From contig NZ_BDCH01000041.1 in assembly GCF_001613405.1 (NCBI RefSeq), positions 62,001 to 126,000 on the forward strand: DNA of 64,000 nt, given 5' to 3'. This DNA comes from Nocardia crassostreae (GTDB lineage Bacteria; Actinomycetota; Actinomycetes; Mycobacteriales; Mycobacteriaceae). Below are positions 35,578 to 44,067 of this stretch, piece by piece. Each line of letters begins with the position of its first letter. The first letter of the stretch is position 1. The translations under genes were made by a program, and so were the position numbers. A model generated the notes under the pieces. That model was not told the DNA's origin, did not search any database, and saw only the letters and a list, made by a program, of their open reading frames with translations.

Positions 35578-37161
35578 TTATCCGAGGAGGGCGTCGACGA
35601 AGGCGCCGGGCTCGAACGGAGCGAGATCATCCGCGCCCTCGCCCAAACCAACCAGTTTCACGGGCACGCCGAGCTCGTGCTGCACCTGGAACACGATGCC
35701 GCCCTTGGCGGTTCCGTCCAGCTTCGTCAGGGCAACCCCGGTGATATCGACGACATCGGCGAAGACGCGGGCCTGCATGAGACCGTTCTGGCCGACCGTG
35801 GCATCGAGCACCAGGATGACCTCGTCCACCGGAGCCTTCTTCTCCACCACGCGCTTGACCTTGCCCAGCTCGTCCATGAGGCCGGTCTTGGTGTGCAGGC
35901 GGCCCGCGGTGTCGACGAGAACCACATCCACGCCCCGGTCGATACCGGCGCTGACGGCGTCGAACGCGACGGCCGCCGGATCGGCGCCCTCCTTGCCGCG
36001 CACGGTTTCCGCGCCCACGCGCTCGCCCCAGGTTTGCAGCTGATCCGCGGCGGCGGCGCGGAAGGTGTCGGCCGCGCCGAGCAGCACCCGCCGCCCGTCG
36101 GCGACCAGCACGCGCGCCAATTTGCCCGTGGTGGTGGTCTTTCCGGTGCCGTTCACGCCCACGACCAGGGTGACCGAGGGCCGGTCGGCATGCGGCAGCA
36201 CCTGAATGGAGCGATCCAGCTCCGGGCGCAGCGCCTCGATCAGCACATCCCGCAGCACGTCGCGCGCCTGATCGGCGGTGCGCACGCTGCGCGAGGCCAT
36301 CTCCTGGCGCAGCCGTTCGACCACGGCCGCGGTCGAGGCGGTGCCGAGATCGGCCATGACCAGGGTGTCCTCGATCTCCTCCCAGGAGTCCTCGTCCAGA
36401 TCGCCGCCGCCGAGCAGGCCGAGCAGCGATTTGCCGACGGCGTTCTGGGAGCGGGACAGGCGACCGCGCAGGCGGGTGAGGCGGCCCGAGGTGGGCTCGA
36501 TCTCGGGGACGACCGCCGCCTCGGGCTCGGCCGGAGCGGGAGCGGTTTCGGCGGGAGCGGTTTCGGCCGGTGTCACCGTCTCGGCCCGGTCGACCGCGAC
36601 GGTGTCCTCGACCGCGGCCGGAGCAGCGGATTCGACCGGCGCAGCTGCTTCAGCGGGCGCAGCAGTTTCGGCGGGCGCAGCAGTTTCGGCGGGCGCAGCG
36701 GCTTCGGCCGGAGCGGTGGTCGATTCGACCGGCGCGACGATATCGGCAGGTGTGACTGCTTCAGTGGCTGCGGCCTCGGCCAGCGCGGCGGTGTCGGTGG
36801 CGGGTTCGGGCCCCTGCACCGGCTCGGGCAGGCGGACATCGGTAATGCTGCGCTTGCCCGAATCGCGCGGGATGGCCGCATCGTCACCGATATGCGGTTG
36901 CCCCTCGGTATCGGTGCGCTCGACGGGCGCCGGTTCGGGCTTGGGTTTCGGGAGTGTGGCGGTCCCGTCGCCTTGACTGAAGTTGAATCCGCCCGCCGAC
37001 TTGTACCCACCTGACCGGTCGGTCTTTTCCGTCAGCTCCTTCTCCGGAGCGGGCGGCGTCAGCGAGATGCGGCGGCGTTTGTACAGGACGAATCCCGATA
37101 CGAAGGCCACCAGCAGCACCGCGGCGATCGCGGCAATGAGGATCCAGGCTTGAGCAGTCAT
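35578..37161 (-). CDS. ftsY: Signal recognition particle receptor FtsY
   Basis: The SRP receptor GTPase at the membrane. This 527-residue form starts with a true membrane helix (AWILIAAIAAVLLVAFVSGF) followed by basic residues, then about 170 residues of acidic Ala/Pro/Glu-rich linker with short repeats (AAPAETAAPAETAAPAEA), then the NG domains: GVNGTGKTTTTGKLARVL, LLGAADTFRAAA, DTAGRLHTK, TKLDGTAKGG. The start at 37161 places the helix at the very N-terminus. In mycobacteria it lies next to smc; here about 7.7 kb of other genes intervene. Confidence 0.95.
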   Translation of the reverse strand: MTAQAWILIAAIAAVLLVAFVSGFVLYKRRRISLTPPAPEKELTEKTDRSGGYKSAGGFNFSQGDGTATLPKPKPEPAPVERTDTEGQPHIGDDAAIPRDSGKRSITDVRLPEPVQGPEPATDTAALAEAAATEAVTPADIVAPVESTTAPAEAAAPAETAAPAETAAPAEAAAPVESAAPAAVEDTVAVDRAETVTPAETAPAETAPAPAEPEAAVVPEIEPTSGRLTRLRGRLSRSQNAVGKSLLGLLGGGDLDEDSWEEIEDTLVMADLGTASTAAVVERLRQEMASRSVRTADQARDVLRDVLIEALRPELDRSIQVLPHADRPSVTLVVGVNGTGKTTTTGKLARVLVADGRRVLLGAADTFRAAAADQLQTWGERVGAETVRGKEGADPAAVAFDAVSAGIDRGVDVVLVDTAGRLHTKTGLMDELGKVKRVVEKKAPVDEVILVLDATVGQNGLMQARVFADVVDITGVALTKLDGTAKGGIVFQVQHELGVPVKLVGLGEGADDLAPFEPGAFVDALLG

Positions 37162-37347
37162 GTCCCCCATCCTTTCAGAGCCGCATCCATCTCCCGATTC
37201 GTGCACCTACCGTCGGGTCGCGGAGCAGTGTTCAGTAGCACACATCAGTGCGCATCGGCTATGGACACGCCGAACCGCGGGCCCCGAATCGGGACAACAA
37301 ACGACCGGTCTGCACAACATCGCGTCACAGTGCGGAAGGAGCGGCGA

Positions 37348-37767
37348 ATGCGACACCGAGACAATAGGATCGGCGACGTGACCGATCGAAATGTGCTTGG
37401 GGGACCGCTGGAGGAGTGTGGCACCGATCCTCTCACCGGCTTCTACCGGGACGGCTGCTTTAGCACCGGCCCCGAAGATCTTGGCAGCCACACCGTGTGC
37501 ACCGTGGTGACCGCGGAGTTCCTGGAGCATCAGAAGTCGATCGGCAACGACCTCATCACCCCGCGCCCGGAGAACAACTTCCCGGGCCTGCAACCCGGCG
37601 ACCGCTGGTGCGTGGTGGCCGTGCGCTGGCTGCACGCCCACGAGGACGGCGTGGCCGCCCCGGTGGTGCTGGCCGCCACCCACGAGAACGCCCTCGAGGT
37701 GGTCCCCATGGACACGCTGCGTAAATACGCCGTCGACGTCCCCGACGACGTGAGCGACCTGCGCTAG
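37348..37767 (+). CDS. DUF2237 family protein
   Basis: A 139-residue member of DUF2237, with the family start NVLGGPLEECGTDPLTGFYR and then GCFSTGPEDLGSHTVCTVVT. The family is small, widespread and of unknown function; conserved Cys and the WCVVAVRW/HATHENAL-like parts suggest an enzyme or ligand binder. Start at ATG 37348 has GGAAGGAG 6 nt upstream; GTG 37378 is possible. Divergent from ftsY. Confidence 0.85.
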   Translation: MRHRDNRIGDVTDRNVLGGPLEECGTDPLTGFYRDGCFSTGPEDLGSHTVCTVVTAEFLEHQKSIGNDLITPRPENNFPGLQPGDRWCVVAVRWLHAHEDGVAAPVVLAATHENALEVVPMDTLRKYAVDVPDDVSDLR

Positions 37768-37872
37768 CGCGCCAAGGCAATTCGCCCGATTCCAGCCCGC
37801 GGACCGATTTCTTGTCGGTGGGTCGTGCGACCATGCACTGCATCCGTGCCGCGCGATTCCGGGGAGGCCACA

Positions 37873-38355
37873 ATGCCAACGCCATTCGACGCCATCAAGG
37901 CCGATTTCTTCCGCTTAACCAGCGATATCGTCTGGTGCACCATCACCACCGTCGCCCCCGGCGGCCGTCCGCGCTCCCGCATCCTGCACCCCATCTGGGA
38001 AATGGACGGCGATCGCCCGGTCGGCTGGATCTTCACCAACCCCTCACCGGTCAAGTCCCGGCACCTGTCCGCCAACCCCCTCGTGGCGTTCTCCTATTGG
38101 AGCCCGGCCCAGAACGTCGTCCAGGGCGAGGCCCGCACGAGCTGGGTGGACGACGCCGCGACCAAGAAGCACGTGTGGGACATGTTCACCACCACCCCGC
38201 CCCCCATGGGCTACGACCTGACCGCCTTCGGCGTGACGAGCTCGGAGGATCCCGGTTTCACCGTGCTACGCCTGGACCCGGACCGCATCCAACTCCTGCA
38301 CGGCGAGCAACTGACCACCGGCGATTTCACACCCGCCGTAGTCAAATTCGACTGA
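37873..38355 (+). CDS. Pyridoxamine 5'-phosphate oxidase family protein
   Basis: A 160-residue split-barrel flavin-binding protein starting MPTPFDAIKADF: WCTITTVAPGGRPRSRILHP, then IFTNPSPVKSRHLSANPLV (the phosphate-binding strand) and TVLRLDPDRIQL near the end. Such proteins bind FMN or F420 and act as general-stress reductases or oxidases; the exact activity is unknown. GGGGAGG precedes the start. It ends before a bidirectional terminator. Confidence 0.85.
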   Translation: MPTPFDAIKADFFRLTSDIVWCTITTVAPGGRPRSRILHPIWEMDGDRPVGWIFTNPSPVKSRHLSANPLVAFSYWSPAQNVVQGEARTSWVDDAATKKHVWDMFTTTPPPMGYDLTAFGVTSSEDPGFTVLRLDPDRIQLLHGEQLTTGDFTPAVVKFD

Positions 38356-38371
38356 GCGCGCACAGCACAGT

Positions 38372-38395
38372 GCCGCCCGGCTGATGCCGGGCGGC
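38372..38395. terminator. Bidirectional terminator between convergent genes
   Basis: A perfect 10-bp stem GCCGCCCGGC-TGAT-GCCGGGCGGC, 16 nt after the PPOX-family stop and 18 nt from the stop of the facing membrane protein gene. Confidence 0.8.
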
Positions 38396-38412
38396 GGGTG
38401 TTGCGCTGTGCT

Positions 38413-38823
38413 TCAGCGGTCAGTGCGCAGGGTGTAGAACTGGGCGGCGGCCATGAGGGCGGTGAAGGCGGCGATGAAGATGACGCCCGCGGCGCCCAGG
38501 GTGGTGGGCTCGATCCATCCGGCGGCCAGGGTGATGAGGCTGTCCACCGTCCAGAAGGCGTTGATGGCGGCGATGGCGTAGGCGGGCTTGCGGGGAATCT
38601 CCTTGCGGGTGGCGACGATCAGGACGCCGATGGCGTAGGCGATGAAGAAGGCGCCGACGCCCAGCAGCAGCGGGGTGGACAGGCCCAGCGGGGAATCCAG
38701 GATCCCGGCGAGGGCCACCAGGCCGACGCCCGAGGCGAGGGTCATGATGCCGTCGGCTTCGAAGGCCAGGCGCAGGGGGGACATTCCCGCGATGGTGCGG
38801 GGGGCGGTGGCGGAGTACGTCAT
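38413..38823 (-). CDS. Four-helix integral membrane protein
   Basis: A 136-residue protein with four evenly spaced hydrophobic segments (MTLASGVGLVALAGIL, LLLGVGAFFIAYAIGVLIVA, and two more) and short loops. The N-terminal RLAFEADGIMT pattern is typical of a small actinobacterial membrane family; function unknown. Start ATG 38823 fits a hydrophilic N-terminus; the open frame runs to 38901. Confidence 0.75.
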   Translation of the reverse strand: MTYSATAPRTIAGMSPLRLAFEADGIMTLASGVGLVALAGILDSPLGLSTPLLLGVGAFFIAYAIGVLIVATRKEIPRKPAYAIAAINAFWTVDSLITLAAGWIEPTTLGAAGVIFIAAFTALMAAAQFYTLRTDR

Positions 38824-38928
38824 GGGGATCAGTCCTTCGGTGCTGGTGTTCGCTTCGACACCAGAACCGTCGCCCCGAGCGCACTGCCAACACCACGCCA
38901 AGTCCTGCTAACTACTGCCAACCCCAGT

Positions 38929-40290
38929 TCAGGCATTGTTTTTCGGTTCGGCGGACACGCTGCCGAGGCCCGCGCGCAGTTGTGCCGCAATGAGCTTCGC
39001 TGCCGAGTTCTGCCAGTTGTGCAGGGTGCGTTCGGGCACCTGATCGACGAACCAGGCAAGCGCGCGGCGCGAAACCGGATCCAGATCGGTGCGTTTGGTG
39101 CGCACGCTGTAGGGGCGGATGCCCGCGACGTAGTAGAAGTAGACCGAGTTGTAGTGCCGCCACTCCTCGCTGGTGCCGAATTCCTCACCGGTGCGCGGTT
39201 TCAGGCGGGTGATGGATTCGGTGAGCAGGGCTTTGAGTTCGGTGGCGCGATCCAGCGGGCCGGGGGTGTCGCGGCCGGAGAGCCGGTCGTCGATGGCGGG
39301 CAGATCGATGAGCGGGCTCGACACCAGCTTCCCGAGATCGGCGTAATGGCTGAGCGCGCGACGGGTGAGCCGAGCGAATTCGTCGTCCTCCAGGGCGGCC
39401 AGACCGGTGTCGGCGACCTTGCGCGGCAATGCTTCCGCGGCGGTGCGCAGTTCGCTGCGCGCCTCCCGCAACCGCGGCGCGGAGGCGAAGGCGAGCCGAT
39501 CCACGCCCGCTTGCAGCGGCGCGTTCAGCACCTGCAAGGCGATGGCCGCCGCGATCGCGCCGAACAGCAGGGCCAGCAGCCCGGTCCGCTCCCCCACCAG
39601 CACGATGGCCACCGCCGCCTGCCCGCCGAACACCACCGCCGACACCACCGACACCAGCAGCGAGCGAATCATGTCCGCGCGCAGCGCTTCCCCTTCGTCG
39701 AAGGCATCCAGCACCGCGATGCCCAGCCCGAGCAGCAGCAGATCGACCGCCACGCCGGACAGCATGGCCGTGCGCGGCACCACATTGAAGCCCAGCAGGA
39801 TGAGCGCCGCGCTGAGCCCGAACATGAGCGCGCCGACCGACAGCAGTCCGGCCACCGACCGCCGCGAGTCATCTGCCCAATCGGCTTGCTGATTCAGCAT
39901 TCCCAGCATGGCGACCAGCAGCACGAGAATGACGAGGGCGCCCAGCAGATAGGCCACCGGCATCAATCCGGCGGCGGCGGGCATGGCCAGTAGCGCGCAC
40001 ACCGGCACCAGCCCGAACCGCCAGAGCCGGTCCGCCCGTTCGGCGAACCGCTCCGGCCACAATCGCACGAACACCCCGGTCCAAGCGATGGCGGGCAGGC
40101 AGACCAGTACGATCCGCAACCCGTCGAACCACTCGTCGCCCGTCGCCAGCGCATCGGCGACCACCGCCACCGAATAGGCGAGCATTCCGATCCCCGCCCG
40201 GCGCAAGACCGATTTCCGCGAATCCCGCGCCAGCAGATACAACCCCAGCCACCAGGCCACCCCGAACGCAACAGCCGATACCCACACCAC
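38929..40290 (-). CDS. Membrane protein with N-terminal helices and C-terminal soluble domain
   Basis: A 453-residue protein. About nine membrane segments occupy residues 1-255, and the C-terminal 200 residues are soluble and helical (LREARSELRTAAEALPRKVA; GEEFGTSEEWRHYNSVYFYY; ALAWFVDQVPERTLHNWQNS). The layout resembles sensor proteins and the MAB_1171c-like membrane family, but I see no kinase or cyclase motif. Function unknown. Its stop lies about 100 nt upstream of the small membrane protein gene. Confidence 0.7.
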   Translation of the reverse strand: MVWVSAVAFGVAWWLGLYLLARDSRKSVLRRAGIGMLAYSVAVVADALATGDEWFDGLRIVLVCLPAIAWTGVFVRLWPERFAERADRLWRFGLVPVCALLAMPAAAGLMPVAYLLGALVILVLLVAMLGMLNQQADWADDSRRSVAGLLSVGALMFGLSAALILLGFNVVPRTAMLSGVAVDLLLLGLGIAVLDAFDEGEALRADMIRSLLVSVVSAVVFGGQAAVAIVLVGERTGLLALLFGAIAAAIALQVLNAPLQAGVDRLAFASAPRLREARSELRTAAEALPRKVADTGLAALEDDEFARLTRRALSHYADLGKLVSSPLIDLPAIDDRLSGRDTPGPLDRATELKALLTESITRLKPRTGEEFGTSEEWRHYNSVYFYYVAGIRPYSVRTKRTDLDPVSRRALAWFVDQVPERTLHNWQNSAAKLIAAQLRAGLGSVSAEPKNNA

Positions 40291-40376
40291 GCGGCGAGCC
40301 TATCCCGGCACCCCACCCTCCCGTCCCGTCCAAACGGATCACGAATCCGTATACCCGCCAGCGGCTCTCGTGAAGG

Positions 40377-40772
40377 TCAGGCGTGTTTGTGGCACACCGC
40401 TTCGAGCATGAGACCGTCGTACCCGGTCCAGAAGGTCGCATAGTAGGGCGGCGGATACTCGGGGAATTCCCGTGGCGCGTGCAGGATCTCCGCATCGCGC
40501 TCGACCGCCCACGCATGCACGCGGTCGACGGCGGCGCGGGTGCGCATCATGAAGGCCAGGTGCTGCAATCCCGCCCGGCCGCGCGAGTATCCGGGTTCGG
40601 CGGCCGGATAGAAGAACAGGTACGTCCCGACCTTCCCGTCCGCGGGACAGTACGCGAACTGGGTGTCGTCGCCGAGCAACGGCGCGTATCCGACGAGCGG
40701 CATCAGCTCGTCGTAATAGGCCCGCGCCGCAACGAGATCGGACACATTGATGCCCAGGTGGCCGAGAGGCAT
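40377..40772 (-). CDS. VOC (glyoxalase/bleomycin-resistance fold) family protein
   Basis: A 131-residue two-module VOC protein: LGHLGINVSDLVAARAYYDE, then GLQHLAFMMRTRAAVDRVHA and a final GYDGLMLEAVCH. Candidate metal ligands are His in GHLGI and in LQHLA and Glu in LMLEAV. Actual reaction unknown. It is the downstream neighbour, by 9 nt, of the TetR-type regulator and probably in its operon. Confidence 0.85.
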   Translation of the reverse strand: MPLGHLGINVSDLVAARAYYDELMPLVGYAPLLGDDTQFAYCPADGKVGTYLFFYPAAEPGYSRGRAGLQHLAFMMRTRAAVDRVHAWAVERDAEILHAPREFPEYPPPYYATFWTGYDGLMLEAVCHKHA

Positions 40773-40781
40773 GCCCGGAAT

Positions 40782-41603
40782 CTACTGCCCGGCGGGCCCT
40801 GCCGCGACCGCGGATGTCGCGTGACGGCGGCGGTGCGCCTTCTGGCGGCAGGCCGGTGAGCAGTAGCGGGCGGGGCGGCCCGCGCCGGTGTGACGCAGCG
40901 GGGTGGCGCAGATCGGGCAGTGTGCGGCGGCGGTTTCGTTACGCGGACGGGTTTCGTTATGGCGCGATGCACGAGTTCCGGGTTTCGTCACCGCGGGATC
41001 CGGAGCGCCGGAACGCAATGCGTCCAGGATCAGGGCGGCGGGGCGGGCGAGCCCCGGCGGGGTGTTCGGGAGTCGCTGGATGGCAACGCATCCGGTGAAG
41101 ATGGCCAGCACGTCGCCGAGGGTGAGGTCGGCGCGGACCGCGCCCTGGCGCTGCGCGGCGGTGAGCAGGCGGGTGAGCGCCCGGTGGAAGCGTTCACCGG
41201 CCTCGCGCAGCAGGTCGCGCGGCCAGCCGTCATTGTCGAACACCTCGCACAGCGCCTGGTTGCCGGGCGTCGAGGTCACCACTTCGGTGCAGAAGGCGAA
41301 GAAGGCGACTCCGGCGTCCGGGGCATCGCGATAGCCGACGGCCAGGGCGGTCAGGCGGTCGATGCGCTGTTGCAGAACCGCTTCCAGCAGATGGTCCTTA
41401 CTGGGGAAATGCCGATGCACGGTACCCGCGCCGACACCGGCGCGCCGGGCGATCTCCGAGAGCGATACGGAGGTGCCGACCTCGGCGAAGGCGCGCTGCG
41501 CGGCGGCCAGGACCAGGGCGCGATTACGGCGGGCGTCCGCGCGCGAATTGGGGGCGGCGGCACGGATCTCGGGTGCGATGCGGGACAGCGGTGGCGCTGT
41601 CAT
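40782..41603 (-). CDS. TetR family regulator with C-terminal Cys/His (zinc-binding) extension
   Basis: A 273-residue regulator: N-terminal HTH (ALVLAAAQRAFAEVGTSVSL, RRAGVGAGTVHRHFPSKDHL), a TetR ligand domain up to about residue 200, and then an unusual tail with CPICATPLRHTGAGRP and RYCSPACRQKAHRRR, a CxxC...CxxxC pattern that should bind zinc. The tail may bind nucleic acid or sense metal or redox state (inference). It is divergent from an NmrA-like gene with a palindrome in the gap. The start at 41603 (MTAPPLSRIAP) is preferred; the frame opens at 41675. Confidence 0.85.
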   Translation of the reverse strand: MTAPPLSRIAPEIRAAAPNSRADARRNRALVLAAAQRAFAEVGTSVSLSEIARRAGVGAGTVHRHFPSKDHLLEAVLQQRIDRLTALAVGYRDAPDAGVAFFAFCTEVVTSTPGNQALCEVFDNDGWPRDLLREAGERFHRALTRLLTAAQRQGAVRADLTLGDVLAIFTGCVAIQRLPNTPPGLARPAALILDALRSGAPDPAVTKPGTRASRHNETRPRNETAAAHCPICATPLRHTGAGRPARYCSPACRQKAHRRRHATSAVAAGPAGQ

Positions 41604-41667
41604 TTCGTTACGGCGTTCCTTCTGCGGTGCTGGCCAACCGGATTCGACTGCTCGTAGCGTCTCGATC

Positions 41668-41683
41668 CGGGTCATACGACCCG
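41668..41683. promoter_or_regulatory. Palindrome CGGGTC-ATAC-GACCCG in TetR/NmrA divergent gap
   Basis: Perfect 6-bp arms with a 4-bp spacer in the 106-bp gap between the TetR-type and NmrA-like genes. It is a reasonable operator for the regulator. Confidence 0.5.
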
Positions 41684-41709
41684 AATACTACCGAACAGAC
41701 AAGGCGAAC

Positions 41710-42618
41710 ATGTCTTCTCACAGCGACCTCGTCCTGGTGACCGGTGCGACCGGCAACCAGGGCGGCGCGACGGCACGGCACCTGCTGCACCTCGGCCGCC
41801 CGGTCCGTGCGCTCGTGCATGATCCGGAATCGGCGGCGGCCCAGGAGCTGGCCGCCGCGGGGGCGGAACTGGCTGTCGGCGATTTCGACGATCCCGACAG
41901 CATTGCGGCGGCGCTCAGCGGCGCGGGCGCGGTCTTCCTCGTCCCGCCCGCCCTCTACCAGGACGGCGGCTGGGACGTCGAGCGGGAAGCGCGCCGCGGC
42001 GAAGACCTCGTGGCGGCCGCGCGGGCCGCGGGCGTCGGCCAGCTCGTCTTCACCGGCATCGCATCGTTCCGCAAGGAACAGAACTGGGGCTCGGTCGGCA
42101 AGCGCCGCATCGAGGAGGCCGTTCGCGCCAGCGACCTGCACTGGACCATCCTGCGGCCGGTCCGGTTCATGGAGAACTACCTCCTGAAAGGCTCGATCGT
42201 GGACGGCATCGTCGACGGCGTGCACCGCCACCTGTTCGCGGCCGACAAGCCGCTGCAGATGATCGCCGTCGCCGATGTCGCCGCCTTCGCGGTGCTGGCC
42301 TTCACCGATCCGGCCCGCTTCCACGGGCAGACCCTGGAACTGGCCGGTGACTCCCCCACCGCCGTGGCCGCGGCCGCGGCCGCGGCCGCGAGGATCAGCG
42401 AAATCACCGGCCACCCCGTCCGTTACGAGGAGGTCGGCGAGGCGGAGGCCACCGCCACGGGCTCGGAGATCGCCGCCGTCTGGCGGCAGACCCGCGCCGG
42501 GGAGGGCTGGCATGCCGATATCCCCGCCCTGCGCGAAATCCTGCCGACCCTGCGTACTTTGGACGCCTGGCTCACCGAATCCGGTGGCGCACAGCTGAAG
42601 GCGCTGCTGGAGCGTTAG
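41710..42618 (+). CDS. NmrA-like NAD(P)-binding oxidoreductase
   Basis: A 302-residue atypical short-chain reductase: LVLVTGATGNQGGATARHLL is the nucleotide-binding motif, then LAVGDFDDPDSIAAALSGA and the active-site-like region FTGIASFRKEQNWGSVGKRR, WTILRPVRFMENYL. Such proteins sense or reduce NAD(P)-linked quinones and other substrates. A poly-Ala run at residues about 219-228 is coded by a repeated GGCCGC. It is divergent from the TetR-type regulator that probably controls it. Confidence 0.87.
   Translation: MSSHSDLVLVTGATGNQGGATARHLLHLGRPVRALVHDPESAAAQELAAAGAELAVGDFDDPDSIAAALSGAGAVFLVPPALYQDGGWDVEREARRGEDLVAAARAAGVGQLVFTGIASFRKEQNWGSVGKRRIEEAVRASDLHWTILRPVRFMENYLLKGSIVDGIVDGVHRHLFAADKPLQMIAVADVAAFAVLAFTDPARFHGQTLELAGDSPTAVAAAAAAAARISEITGHPVRYEEVGEAEATATGSEIAAVWRQTRAGEGWHADIPALREILPTLRTLDAWLTESGGAQLKALLER
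42366..42389. repeat. Four GGCCGC units in the NmrA-like gene
   Basis: A hexanucleotide repeat in frame, coding alanines. Changes in copy number would keep the frame. Confidence 0.8.
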
Positions 42619-42619
42619 C

Positions 42620-43282
42620 TCAGGACAGCGCCCCGTCGTAATCTGGCAGCTTGAAAGTGCGTTCGGCGTGCCCGCCCGCGAGATCGGAGGCGCTGTTGCC
42701 GATATTCGCGACGATGGTGTACCCGTCGCTCTCGATATCGATCCGGCTGGCCGTCTTGTACTCCTCCAGTCCGGCCGAGCCCGCTGACAGCGTGGTCAGC
42801 GGGCTGCCGTACAGCTTCTCCACCGGATACCCGACCGCCGAGAGATTCAGCTGCGTATACAGATTCATGAGCGCGGGCCGCCCCGTCACGAAAATGATGG
42901 CCGCGCCCTGCCCGTCGGCCCACTTCGCCAGTTGCAGCATGACCGGAATCGCGGGTGTGATCGGGCTCGGGTTGTACTGCGTCTCCAATGTCGTGTTGTC
43001 GATATCGAACACGATGGCCGGGTTCCCGCCCGAGGGCAGCCGCGTCTCGAGATAGGCCCGAGCCTGCTCGGCGACCACCGTGACATCGGCGATCCACTGC
43101 GCATAACTCGGCAGCTCACCCCCGCCCGACAGCGACGACGAGCCCGAGCCGCCACCCGAGAGCGAGGACGACCCGGTCCCTCCCGACAGCGAGGAGGATC
43201 CGGTGTCGGCCAGCGCCATCGGGAGCGGCGCGGCGAGCGTGACGGAGATACCTGCGGCAACAGCGGCAATAGAACGTCTCAT
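42620..43282 (-). CDS. Secreted HAD-family acid phosphatase
   Basis: A 220-residue protein with a signal peptide (SIAAVAAGISVTLAAPLPMA), a Gly/Ser linker with three GSSSLSGG repeats, then a HAD domain of the class B/survE acid phosphatase type: AIVFDIDNTTLETQYN (nucleophile Asp and second Asp), IIFVTGRPALMN, KLYG and a final ANIGNSASDLAGG with the acidic pair. It should dephosphorylate phosphomonoesters outside the membrane. Convergent with the NmrA-like gene, with one base between the stops. Start ATG 43282; a GTG at 43288 is possible. Confidence 0.85.
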   Translation of the reverse strand: MRRSIAAVAAGISVTLAAPLPMALADTGSSSLSGGTGSSSLSGGGSGSSSLSGGGELPSYAQWIADVTVVAEQARAYLETRLPSGGNPAIVFDIDNTTLETQYNPSPITPAIPVMLQLAKWADGQGAAIIFVTGRPALMNLYTQLNLSAVGYPVEKLYGSPLTTLSAGSAGLEEYKTASRIDIESDGYTIVANIGNSASDLAGGHAERTFKLPDYDGALS

Positions 43283-43471
43283 GAGCACCGGACGCTAGCA
43301 CCCCATCCATCCGACGCGCAGACGTTTCACATTGTCTCGTATCGGATTTCCACTCAGCGAGACACCGCATTGCCGATCACGCCGGTGCGGTCGGCCGACC
43401 GGAGTATCGTCTAGCGCGGGTGGGCCATAAGTGCCAATTGTCCGTTTGGCTCTTGCCGAAGGAGAACGCGA

Positions 43472-44020
43472 ATGACCACCACAAGCGCTCCCAATTCTTC
43501 TCTATCCACCGGCCACACAACCAGTGTTCACGCCTATGACGTGGGACTTCTGGCTATCCGGCTCGGTATTGGACTGACCATGGCCGCCCACGGCGGTCAG
43601 AAACTCTTCAGCTGGTTCGACGGCTACGGCATCGAAGGCACGGGAAAGGGCTTCGAGCAGAGCGGCTATCCGGTCGGCGAGTTCATGGCCGTGCTCGCCG
43701 GGCTCAGCGAGTTCGTCGGCGGGCTCGGTGTCGCGCTCGGCGCGCTCACGCCGCTCTCGGCCGCCGCCCTGGTCGGCGTCATGATCAATGCCATCTCGGT
43801 CCGATGGGGCGCCGGATGGCTCGGCTCACAGTCCGGACCGGGTCTCGAGTACGAGATCGTCCTGCTGGTCACCGCGGGGGGTCTGGCCCTCACGGGGCCC
43901 GGTCGCTATTCCGTGGACGCCTTCCTGCCCGGCGTCCGCTCGCACCGCCTGACCTACGGTGTGGCCGCCTTGATACTGGCGGTCGTGCTGGCCTTCATCC
44001 TGTTGTTGTTGCGCGACTGA
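43472..44020 (+). CDS. DoxX family membrane protein
   Basis: A 182-residue DoxX protein with four membrane segments: GLLAIRLGIGLTMAAHGGQK, MAVLAGLSEFVGGLGVALGA, AAALVGVMINAISVRWGAGW and a C-terminal helix. The HGGQKLFSWF motif is characteristic. Members help thiosulfate oxidation or redox homeostasis in mycobacteria; the role here is not known. GAAGGAG lies 9 nt upstream of the start. Confidence 0.9.
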   Translation: MTTTSAPNSSLSTGHTTSVHAYDVGLLAIRLGIGLTMAAHGGQKLFSWFDGYGIEGTGKGFEQSGYPVGEFMAVLAGLSEFVGGLGVALGALTPLSAAALVGVMINAISVRWGAGWLGSQSGPGLEYEIVLLVTAGGLALTGPGRYSVDAFLPGVRSHRLTYGVAALILAVVLAFILLLLRD

Positions 44021-44067
44021 GTAATTCCCCGGTGCCGCGCCCGCCGCCGATCGGCCAGGATGTGGGC

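Noticed and set aside
42366..42389. GGCCGC repeats as a frame-switching tract
   Set aside because: The unit is six bases, so copy-number changes keep the frame.
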